This document shows, piece by piece, positions 1 through 5,147 of a stretch of 7,576 nucleotides of DNA. Position 1 is the first letter of the stretch; each line of letters opens with the position of its first letter. Under the pieces are notes generated by a model that was not told the DNA's origin, did no database searches, and worked only from the letters and a program-made list of their open reading frames with translations. Where the stretch lies: positions 1-7,576 of the forward strand of contig CAJTLC010000037.1 in the NCBI GenBank assembly GCA_910576995.1, given 5' to 3'. A program made the position numbers and the translations under genes. The stretch comes from an uncultured Ruminococcus sp. (GTDB lineage: Bacteria > Bacillota > Clostridia > Oscillospirales > Ruminococcaceae).

Positions 1-291
1 AGGCGTGCAATTACAGCCTTCGCAGGTCTGGACGCTCCGCCATATCAATCTGGACAGCTTGACATCACTTCAAGGCACATTTCCAAACGTGGCTCAGCCG
101 CCCTCAGAAAAGTTCTTTTTCAGATAACCGAAGTTTTTATTTTGAATAAGCCTGAAAACGAACCTGTATATCAATTTATTGACAAGAAACGTTCCGAGGG
201 AAAGCATTATTATTCTTACAGGATCGCTGCTGCAAACAAATTTCTGAGAATATATTACGCCAAAGTAAATCAGATTATGGAATCGCAATAA
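1..291 (+). CDS. IS110-family transposase, C-terminal part (5' end outside window)
   Basis: Frame 1 is open from the window edge to a TAA at 289-291 and gives 96 residues. These match the C-terminal Transposase_20 half of IS110-family transposases: an AFAGLDAPPYQSGQ segment at residues 6-19, then HISKRGSAALRKVLFQ at 26-41, then a Tyr/Lys/Arg-rich stretch (KKRSEGKHYYSY) and a final helix. In this family the N-terminal half is a RuvC-like DEDD domain and the C-terminal half holds a catalytic serine; here the Ser of YQSG (S17) is the likeliest equivalent, which is inference. The enzyme moves its own IS as a circular intermediate guided by a bridge RNA encoded in the element. Nothing in the visible part is broken. 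It converges with the minus-strand conjugation operon. The family assignment is firm; the subgroup (IS110 or IS1111) cannot be decided because the rest of the element is missing. Confidence 0.9.
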   Translation, partial: RRAITAFAGLDAPPYQSGQLDITSRHISKRGSAALRKVLFQITEVFILNKPENEPVYQFIDKKRSEGKHYYSYRIAAANKFLRIYYAKVNQIMESQ

Positions 292-315
292 CTTCAGACT
301 TTACATTCTCATCAG

Positions 316-351
316 GCTGCTTCAAAAAATCTGTCTTGAAGCGGTCTTTTT
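316..351 (+). terminator. Rho-independent terminator of the transposase gene
   Basis: The arms GCTGCTTCAA (316-325) and TTGAAGCGGT (336-345) pair over 10 bp with two G-T wobbles around a 10-nt loop. One C and then five T residues (347-351) follow. It begins 25 bp after the transposase stop codon. On the minus strand the same hairpin has no T tract after it, so it should stop the transposase transcript but not the operon arriving from the other side. Confidence 0.75.
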
Positions 352-371
352 GTCATGCCTTTTTTTCATTC

Positions 372-384
372 AAAAAAATTTTTT
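372..384. repeat. A/T palindrome flanked by 9-bp direct repeats near IS end
   Basis: Seven A (372-378) are followed directly by six T (379-384), bounded by C and G, which makes a short perfect palindrome. The 9-mer TTTTTCATT occurs on each side, at 362-370 and 389-397. This may be a subterminal structure recognised by the transposase, or only low-complexity AT-rich sequence. Confidence 0.3.
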
Positions 385-404
385 GCAATTTTTCATTTTA
401 GGGC

Positions 405-410
405 TTGACT
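405..410 (+). promoter_or_regulatory. -35-like box TTGACT at the IS right end
   Basis: TTGACT matches the sigma-70 -35 consensus in five of six bases and lies about 15 bp inside the proposed IS end. In the well-studied IS110 member IS621, joining right and left ends in the circular form rebuilds a promoter. A -35 half box at this position fits that arrangement. In the integrated state the best downstream candidate is TTTAAT-like sequence at about 430, which is weakly placed and would read antisense into the HTH gene. The left end is outside the window, so the role is inferred. Confidence 0.4.
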
Positions 411-423
411 TTTATTTGCAGGT

Positions 424-687
424 CTAAATTTTAATTTTGTACAGTGAAGAACTTCTTCCTCCGTGAACACGCCTGCGTGCCGTTCTCGTCAGAAGTCCCG
501 CACGTTCAAGGTCTGAAATTGCCCGAAATACCGTCCTTTTGCTGATGTGCAAGTCCTCCGCAACAGTTCTGACCGACGGAAAACATTCGCCCTTTTTATT
601 CGCACGTCCGCACAGATAGCAGTATACGCTGACGGCCCTGTGAGGAAGATTTTCATCGTAAATTCGTTCGGGAACAATCAATTTCAC
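424..687 (-). CDS. Small winged helix-turn-helix protein (HTH_36-like)
   Basis: This 87-residue protein is almost entirely one winged-helix DNA-binding domain. Residues about 14-30 form the first helix (HRAVSVYCYLCGRAN). A recognition HTH spans about 36-64 (FPSVRTVAEDLHISKRTVFRAISDLERAGLL), and a basic wing follows (RTARRRVHGGRSS). This is the pattern of HTH_36 and plasmid replication-initiator-like proteins often carried on Firmicutes ICEs and plasmids. A role as operon regulator or replication accessory is inferred. It is translationally coupled to virD4: the GTG start overlaps the virD4 TGA as GTGA. The Shine-Dalgarno GGGAGGG (690-696) is only about 3 nt from that GTG, so the TTG at 681 (85 residues, 8-nt spacing) is a real alternative and matches the arrangement in front of virD4. 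The stop codon falls at the proposed edge of the IS110 insertion, so the native C-terminus may have differed by a few residues. The domain ends normally, so function is probably intact. Confidence 0.8.
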   Translation of the reverse strand: MKLIVPERIYDENLPHRAVSVYCYLCGRANKKGECFPSVRTVAEDLHISKRTVFRAISDLERAGLLTRTARRRVHGGRSSSLYKIKI

Positions 688-2255
688 ATCCCTCCCGTTT
701 TCAGCAATCGCCTTGATTTCGGCGATTTTTCGTCATATTCCTCCTCCGGTTCAGGCAGAGGATTTTTCTTTTTCTGCGGATATTTCAGCTCTACCTCACG
801 AATCAGTTCGTCACGTTCCATGTAGCTGACCGCCCTTGCACCCCTGTCCTCAATTTGGAACGGTTCGCCAAACTTTATGCCCCATCTGAAGTAAAGTTTC
901 AGCCTGCTTATCATCGGATGAGTGCCCGTTTTCATGACGATAAACTGTCCTTTGGGCATGGATTTCAGCTCGTCTACGGTCATCAGCGGTCTGCCGATCA
1001 TCTGCAATGACTGCGATTTTTCCTTTCCGCAGGACACAGAACCGCTTTGCACCGTCTGCTCTCCCAACGCTTTTGACAGCACCTCCGCAGACTGTGAATT
1101 GGGTGCAAAACCGCCGAATATCGTCAACTGCGTGTTGTCCGTAATTATTTCCATACCCTGTTTTCCGTAGTTCTGTTCAAGCTGTGCGAAGGACTGAATT
1201 ATTGCCACAATGCTGATTTTTCGGCTTCGTCCTGCGGAAAACATTGCCTCTGCACCCTCTATTTTTGGAAAAGTGCCGAATTCATCGGCAAAGAACATTA
1301 CCCTGTTTTTCAGCGTACCACCGTTCTCATCGGCGATCACTAAAATTTCACGGTATAACTGCTGAATCAGAAGACTTACCATAAAATATTTGCTGTTATC
1401 TTCTTCGGGCAGAATAATGAAAATCGCCGATTTTTCGGAACAAAACCGTTCAGCGTCTATTGCTGTTCCGAAACAGAGAATCTGCTCCATTTCGGAGTCC
1501 AAAAAGCTGTTCAATCGTGACAAAGCTGTTGACATTACCGACATCATTGCCTGATCAGCCGAGTTCAGAGCCGCTCCTGCGAGCCACTTTGCCTTATGCT
1601 CCGACGGCAGTTTTTCCATAAGCGTTGTGAAATACATCTTCTGCCCCTTACCGTCGGGCTTGGAAATCAAGTCCTGAATCAGCTTGAAAACCGATACGAT
1701 ATGACGTTCATTTTTGTCGCCGAACTCCGCTAAAAGCAGAATTACAGAAGCAAGAAGTCCCTCGGCCGCATCGTAAAAGAACGCATTTTGCCCGTAATTT
1801 CCGTCGCCGCCGCCGATATTTATAATCGTTTTCGCCGTGATTTTGGCGTATTTCTCGGCTTTTGCCTTTGCCGACAGATTTGAATTATCCTGAAGATACA
1901 AGTCCATATACTTATTCACAAGGTGCAGAATATTGTTCTCGTCGGAGCGTGTCGGATTACGCAAATCAAGCACCGAAACATTGTATCCATAGCAGTTTTT
2001 GGCTATATTTCCGTAATTTCTGGCAACATCGCCCTTGGTATCGGTTTGCAGAAACGACATTCCCGATGCACAGGCAAACTCTAAATTTGGATACAAGAAA
2101 AACGCCGTCTTGCCCACGCCCGCAGCACCGATCATCAGCGTATGAACGTCGCCCGTGTCCACCAGTGCGACCGTTTTCTGCCGTCCTCTGCAACCCCACC
2201 ACAGTACCTTGAACCGTCGGCAAATCCTCGCCCTTACGCCATTTTTCAGGCTCAA
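684..2255 (-). CDS. virD4: VirD4/TraG type IV coupling protein, ATPase body (frameshifted from its N-terminus)
   Basis: This is the main body of a type IV coupling protein, the membrane-anchored hexameric ATPase that delivers relaxase-bound DNA to the conjugation channel. With the first 83 residues encoded in another frame (upstream entry), the joined product would be 586 residues, a normal size for Firmicutes ICE versions. In joined numbering the Walker A motif GAAGVGKT is at 106-113 and Walker B MFFADEFGTFPKIEG at 383-397. Conserved segments include TDTKGD, DLRNPTRSD, and GRSRKISIVAIIQSFAQLEQ with its sensor-like Gln. The acidic/basic tail is family-typical. True homology starts at about 2195. 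The region 2196-2255 in this frame (a TTG start with no ribosome-binding site) is an out-of-frame reading of the N-terminal part, so the open frame's apparent start is not a genuine one. If no frame correction occurs, little or no coupling protein would be made and transfer would be lost. The stop overlaps the HTH start by 4 bp. Confidence 0.9.
   Translation of the reverse strand: MSLKNGVRARICRRFKVLWWGCRGRQKTVALVDTGDVHTLMIGAAGVGKTAFFLYPNLEFACASGMSFLQTDTKGDVARNYGNIAKNCYGYNVSVLDLRNPTRSDENNILHLVNKYMDLYLQDNSNLSAKAKAEKYAKITAKTIINIGGGDGNYGQNAFFYDAAEGLLASVILLLAEFGDKNERHIVSVFKLIQDLISKPDGKGQKMYFTTLMEKLPSEHKAKWLAGAALNSADQAMMSVMSTALSRLNSFLDSEMEQILCFGTAIDAERFCSEKSAIFIILPEEDNSKYFMVSLLIQQLYREILVIADENGGTLKNRVMFFADEFGTFPKIEGAEAMFSAGRSRKISIVAIIQSFAQLEQNYGKQGMEIITDNTQLTIFGGFAPNSQSAEVLSKALGEQTVQSGSVSCGKEKSQSLQMIGRPLMTVDELKSMPKGQFIVMKTGTHPMISRLKLYFRWGIKFGEPFQIEDRGARAVSYMERDELIREVELKYPQKKKNPLPEPEEEYDEKSPKSRRLLKTGGM
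690..696 (-). promoter_or_regulatory. Shine-Dalgarno GGGAGGG for the HTH gene
   Basis: This strong purine run lies inside the last codons of virD4. It is 2-3 nt upstream of the GTG at 687 and 8 nt upstream of the TTG at 681. The ten-base context GGAGGGATGT is identical to that in front of virD4, where the start is a TTG 7 nt downstream. That is an argument for initiation at 681. Confidence 0.6.
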
Positions 2256-2445
2256 ACGTCACGGAAACAAAATTATTTTTTATCTCCGGTTTCGTTGCCC
2301 AGCGAGCCGTTCCGTGCTGCCCGTCACCCACAGTTTTTGCCTTTATTCCGTCAATACTCCTGTTGTCAAGCAGGTTTACAATCACAATAAAAACTACAAA
2401 AACAACAATCAGAATCCCGATTGTAATTATCTGCTTTTCATCCAA
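1966..2445 (-). pseudogene. virD4: N-terminal portion of virD4, shifted out of frame
   Basis: Residues 1-83 are the genuine start of VirD4. A membrane anchor lies at about 6-25 (IITIGILIVVFVVFIVIVNL). The pre-ATPase region follows (GQHGTARWATKPEI, FEPEKWRKGEDLPTVQGTVVG), as family members have before the Walker A motif. After VVG at 2194-2196 the frame runs into unrelated residues (RTAENGRTGGHGRRSY and on) and stops at 1966, while VirD4 homology continues in the neighbouring frame. The start is a TTG at 2443-2445, 7 nt after a strong GGAGGG; the two ATGs nearby (2450-2452 and just downstream) are in other frames and stop at once. As written, this would make a 159-residue membrane-anchored peptide with a nonsense tail and no ATPase motif. 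Whether it is a true pseudogene, a base-calling error or a slippage-controlled gene is open. Confidence 0.8.
2194..2197 (-). other. Frameshift site in virD4 (run of four C on plus strand, G on minus)
   Basis: On the minus strand the sequence reads GTG GTG GGG TTG C in the N-terminal frame and GGT TGC AGA in the ATPase frame. Dropping one G from the GGGG run gives VVGCRGRQKTVALV and restores a single uninterrupted 586-residue coupling protein. One extra base in the run, or a +1 ribosomal or polymerase slip, explains everything. Confidence 0.85.
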
Positions 2446-2452
2446 TAGACAT

Positions 2453-2458
2453 CCCTCC
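2453..2458 (-). promoter_or_regulatory. Shine-Dalgarno GGAGGG for virD4
   Basis: It lies 7 nt upstream of the TTG at 2445 and selects that codon as the start. The ATG at 2450-2452 is too close and reads only four codons before a stop. Confidence 0.7.
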
Positions 2459-2503
2459 AGATATTCTTCTTTCTGCTATATACTGTCAATTTCAGTTGAT
2501 ATA

Positions 2504-3910
2504 TTAATATCTGATGACTTCATGACGCTCCCCCGGTGACATTTCAGAAGTCTCGGACTCCGTTTCATCATTTTTTTGACACAGCTTTTGTTCAGTGCAG
2601 ATTTTTACCGCACAGTCCGCCAGAATAAACAGATTTTTTGCCGTCTGAACCGACTGCTCACGGGTATGTGCAGGCATTTTTAAATCCCGATATACAGCCG
2701 AATACGCAGACTTCAGATTGTCAATTTTCGCCAATATTCTACCCTTATCGATGTACGCACGATACTCGTTTACAAGCTTGGATTTCAGCTTTTCAAACAT
2801 CGCTTCTTCATCTTTCGCACCAATAAAAAATGCCGAGCCTGCAAGTGCATACTCGGCAAGATATTTGTACTGTCTGTTTCTGAAAGCGGCGGAAATCTGC
2901 GATATCAGGCGTTCCGGACGACATCTGAGGTACTGAAGACCGCCTGCGGTTTCATGATATTTTTCCAGTCGCCTGTAAGGAACAGCAGGCAGAAATTCAA
3001 CGCCGTTAAGCTGTTTCAAATCCTCGTTCCAGTCTTTACTGGTTGGCAGAATCCGCTTAATATCGGCATATCCACTGTCAGACAGTATATCTCTCAGCCT
3101 GTCCGCAGCGTCGATTCCGCCCTCGTCGTTGTCGGTACAAATCATAATTTCCGACAGATTTGAATGCCCTTTTAATGCCGTCAAAACAGCGTTTTCATAC
3201 ACGCCGTTCATGGCGATATAGCTGTGTTTTTGCCAGTTTTCAGGATTCAGAGTGAGGTACGAAAGCATATCTATCGGAGCTTCAAACACAAATATTTTTT
3301 CTGATTCTCCGAAGTGCGCAAAACTATATTTTGTGTCCGAGCCCTCGAGAGTCTGCCGGAAAGATTTCCCGAAAGTTGACGTTGACCGCTTGTGAGCCTG
3401 TTTTGGAACTCCGTTCTCGTCAACGCCCACAAACACCGCATTGTGATGTTCCTTATCCTCATACAACGTGCGATTTTTCGCAAAATATCCGATAATTTCG
3501 GGATTTATGAACCGCTGTTTTATCAGATAAGCGTACACCCTGTGCATATTTTCGTTGGCTTCGGGAAATCGGAAATTTCTCGGTTTTTCCGCCTGTACAG
3601 CCGTTTTCGGAGGACTTCGCTGCAGCGGTTCAACCGAATATCCGAGAAGTTCCTGAACAGCCGCTGGGAAATCCATATTATAAAAATACTGCATAAATTT
3701 TATCGCACCGCCGCCCACCTGATTTTTATGGTCAAACCACCTTGAACCCGACATTGTAATGCTGTCATGCCTGCCTGAAACGTCGCTGTAAATCAGCTTG
3801 TATTCACGTCCTGCACGTTCAAGTTTTTCGCCCCGCATACGCAGAAAATCCGCCAGTTCTACGCTGTTTGCGGTGATTTTCTGTTCTTCCGTAAATGGAA
3901 TATACGGCAC
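2504..3910 (-). CDS. DUF3991/Toprim domain primase-like protein
   Basis: This 468-residue protein is of the DUF3991-plus-Toprim kind common in Firmicutes ICEs, probably priming or processing the transferred single strand (role inferred from the family). Residues about 1-90 resemble the zinc-binding domain of DnaG-type primases (YKLIYSD..., WFDHKNQVGGGAIKFMQYFY, then an AAVQELLG helix) but carry no zinc-ligating cysteines. DUF3991 spans about 115-187 (MHRVYAYLIKQRFI, then AVFVGVDENG). Toprim follows, with the conserved acid in FVFEAPIDMLSYL (E210), the DxD-type motif CTDNDEGG (D260, D262) and KDWNEDL at about 292-298. The C-terminal 150 residues are helical and of unknown role. I chose the GTG at 3908-3910 because GGAGG (3919-3923) lies 8 nt upstream. 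The in-frame GTG at 3919 overlaps that ribosome-binding site and is unlikely. It sits between DUF3852 and virD4, as usual for these elements. No helicase domain is present. Confidence 0.85.
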   Translation of the reverse strand: MPYIPFTEEQKITANSVELADFLRMRGEKLERAGREYKLIYSDVSGRHDSITMSGSRWFDHKNQVGGGAIKFMQYFYNMDFPAAVQELLGYSVEPLQRSPPKTAVQAEKPRNFRFPEANENMHRVYAYLIKQRFINPEIIGYFAKNRTLYEDKEHHNAVFVGVDENGVPKQAHKRSTSTFGKSFRQTLEGSDTKYSFAHFGESEKIFVFEAPIDMLSYLTLNPENWQKHSYIAMNGVYENAVLTALKGHSNLSEIMICTDNDEGGIDAADRLRDILSDSGYADIKRILPTSKDWNEDLKQLNGVEFLPAVPYRRLEKYHETAGGLQYLRCRPERLISQISAAFRNRQYKYLAEYALAGSAFFIGAKDEEAMFEKLKSKLVNEYRAYIDKGRILAKIDNLKSAYSAVYRDLKMPAHTREQSVQTAKNLFILADCAVKICTEQKLCQKNDETESETSEMSPGERHEVIRY

Positions 3911-3918
3911 TTTTTTCA

Positions 3919-3923
3919 CCTCC
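3919..3923 (-). promoter_or_regulatory. Shine-Dalgarno GGAGG deciding the primase start
   Basis: GGAGG is followed by TGAAAAAA and then GTG at 3910. An in-frame GTG at 3917-3919 shares its first base with the motif, so the second GTG is the better start. Confidence 0.7.
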
Positions 3924-3933
3924 GTTCAATGAG

Positions 3934-3957
3934 AAATCCGCCCTTTTGGACGGATTT
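3934..3957 (-). other. Intercistronic hairpin between DUF3852 and primase genes
   Basis: On the minus strand AAATCCGTCC (3948-3957) pairs with GGGCGGATTT (3934-3943) around an AAAA loop. This is a 10-bp stem with one mismatch. It fills most of the gap between the DUF3852 stop codon and the primase ribosome-binding site. No U-tract follows, so it is more likely an mRNA-stabilising, processing or attenuating element than a full terminator. Confidence 0.5.
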
Positions 3958-3960
3958 TCA

Positions 3961-4299
3961 TCAGATATTCACCACACTCCAGATGTACAGCGGAGCGGTC
4001 AGCGTGAAGATAAGACAGCCGAACAGAATCGCCGGTGCGGTCCATTCAAGCTGACCATGCTTTTTGTATTCGAGATACATTGTACCAATCTTGACAAACA
4101 GCAAAATGACCAGTATTACGTCGATTACGGGGAATACCACGTTGTCCACAACGCTCTTAATCTGACTTTTTGCGGACGACCAGGTGTTTGTGACAGCTCC
4201 CGCAACGTCGCCCTCCGCAAAGGCGGTCATGGTCATCATGTTTGCGACCGCAAACGCTCCGAAAAGCGTTGAAATCGCCTTATTTCTGAGTTTTTTCAT
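3961..4299 (-). CDS. DUF3852 small membrane protein, possible VirB2/TrbC-like pilin
   Basis: This 112-residue protein has a signal peptide at residues 1-28 (basic KKLRNK start, hydrophobic core, likely cleavage after AFA), leaving about 84 residues. Membrane segment 1 is at about 54-76 (VVFPVIDVILVILLFVKIGT) and segment 2 at about 87-110 (TAPAILFGCLIFTLTAPLYI). A short basic loop (EYKKHGQLEW) joins them. I recognise it as DUF3852, a family found almost only in Firmicutes ICE transfer operons. The layout of signal peptide, two helices and a short polar loop is that of VirB2/TrbC pilins, so a pilus or channel subunit is plausible but unproven. The ATG at 4297-4299 overlaps the sortase stop as ATGA, with GGAGG 7 nt upstream, so it is translationally coupled. 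It is the only gene in this operon with a visible ATG start. Confidence 0.85.
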   Translation of the reverse strand: MKKLRNKAISTLFGAFAVANMMTMTAFAEGDVAGAVTNTWSSAKSQIKSVVDNVVFPVIDVILVILLFVKIGTMYLEYKKHGQLEWTAPAILFGCLIFTLTAPLYIWSVVNI

Positions 4300-5147
4300 A
4301 CATCGTCCTCCATTCTCACAAGCTTTCCCGTCAGTACCGTTCTCGCATTTTCAAACTCATACGAACAGGTCGAAAGAAGCACCAGACGGTCTTGCTCACT
4401 GATTTCCATCGGCTCGTAAATCGCCGATATATCGTAAATATGACTGAGTCGGTCGGCAGTATTTTCGAATCCGCTGTAAATTTCATCATCACAGTCCGTC
4501 ACCGCCGCTGAAAAAAAGTCAATCCTGTAAACGTCGTCCGCAGTAACCAGCCAGCCGTACTTATGTGCCTGAAAATAGCCATAATTCTTGAAATTGCACA
4601 CTCCCGCAAACATACTGCCGTTGTTCATATGGTGACCGTACAGCACGTTCAGATTGTTCATAAAACGGCTTTCACAGCGAAAATCAAGGAAAACCGAACC
4701 CGATGACAGCCAGCTTCCGTCGTAGGCATGATGCAGATAAAAGTCGTTGTCGCCACCCTGCATAACCGGATAATTTACCGAAGTATCGGGGATATACAGC
4801 CATCCGACCGTATCAGGATATACTGTTTGTATATTTCTGACAGTTTCCCTGAGTTCGTTCTGAACATTTTCGGACGGTGCTTCTGAAACGGGAGTTTCCG
4901 GCGTAATATCGGAAAAATCCGTAATATTCTCAGACTTGACATATTCCGTTTCTGCCTGAATTTCTTCCGTCGGAACTTCCGGAACAGCGTCATCCAGCTC
5001 GGCAAGTATGATTGGCGCAGGCATATACGGAATCAGTTCTTTTTCCTTGATTTTCTGCGATATATCGTCCTTTGTGAGCATCACAGCTCCTCCGGCAAGG
5101 AGGGCGGCTGAAATTGCCGCCACAATAAATTTTTTGTTAATTTTCAC
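4296..5147 (-). CDS. srtB: Class B sortase
   Basis: This 283-residue membrane-anchored transpeptidase would cleave a surface-protein sorting signal and attach the protein to peptidoglycan outside the cell. The membrane anchor is at residues 7-24, followed by a long acidic, Pro/Glu-rich stalk (about 45-100). The catalytic domain spans about 105-280: VGWLYIPDTSVNYPVMQ at 114-130, catalytic His172 in LYGHHMNNGSMF, Cys261 in LLSTCSYE and Arg269 in ENARTVLTGKL. The GHHM...GSMF signature and the inserted helix region between His and Cys mark class B rather than A or C. The start is taken as the GTG at 5145-5147, overlapping the upstream TAG by one base (TAGTG), with an AGGA ribosome-binding site in the tail of the upstream gene. 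A longer reading to a TTG at 5183 lacks a ribosome-binding site and runs deeper into the neighbour. Its substrate is presumably the adjacent CnaB-repeat protein. Confidence 0.92.
   Translation of the reverse strand: MKINKKFIVAAISAALLAGGAVMLTKDDISQKIKEKELIPYMPAPIILAELDDAVPEVPTEEIQAETEYVKSENITDFSDITPETPVSEAPSENVQNELRETVRNIQTVYPDTVGWLYIPDTSVNYPVMQGGDNDFYLHHAYDGSWLSSGSVFLDFRCESRFMNNLNVLYGHHMNNGSMFAGVCNFKNYGYFQAHKYGWLVTADDVYRIDFFSAAVTDCDDEIYSGFENTADRLSHIYDISAIYEPMEISEQDRLVLLSTCSYEFENARTVLTGKLVRMEDDV

Larger units (their letters stand above)
1..425 (+). mobile_element. Right end of an IS110-family insertion sequence (partial)
   Basis: The transposase C-terminus is followed by about 130 bp of AT-rich non-coding DNA, and then the minus-strand HTH gene begins with its stop codon at 424-426. 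I place the IS end at the GGTCT of 421-425, directly after GGGCTTGACTTTTATTTGCA. I have the impression that similar ends close IS110-type elements in Firmicutes, but this is from memory. IS110 elements generally lack terminal inverted repeats and target duplications, so the boundary cannot be proved from one end. The last few bases are uncertain. Confidence 0.6.

Noticed and set aside
94..288. Minus-strand 64-codon open frame under the transposase.
   Set aside because: It is antisense to the recognisable IS110 C-terminus and has no family features.
2196..2255. TTG at 2255 as the real start of the coupling protein (523 residues).
   Set aside because: No ribosome-binding site precedes it, and the first 20 residues are an out-of-frame reading of the true N-terminal region, which has a membrane anchor and a strong Shine-Dalgarno at 2453-2458.
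2441..2452. A four-codon leader peptide (ATG at 2452) ahead of virD4.
   Set aside because: The ATG abuts the Shine-Dalgarno with almost no spacing, and such short frames arise by chance.
2446..2503. AT-rich gap before virD4 as a promoter or hairpin terminator.
   Set aside because: Only weak, interrupted pairing and no convincing -35/-10 pair; most likely a simple intercistronic spacer with the virD4 ribosome-binding site.
547..4402. Plus-strand open frames of 60-125 codons across the operon (for example 3895-4272, 3392-3745, 1862-2212).
   Set aside because: They are antisense shadows of conserved minus-strand genes, with no ribosome-binding sites or recognisable domains.
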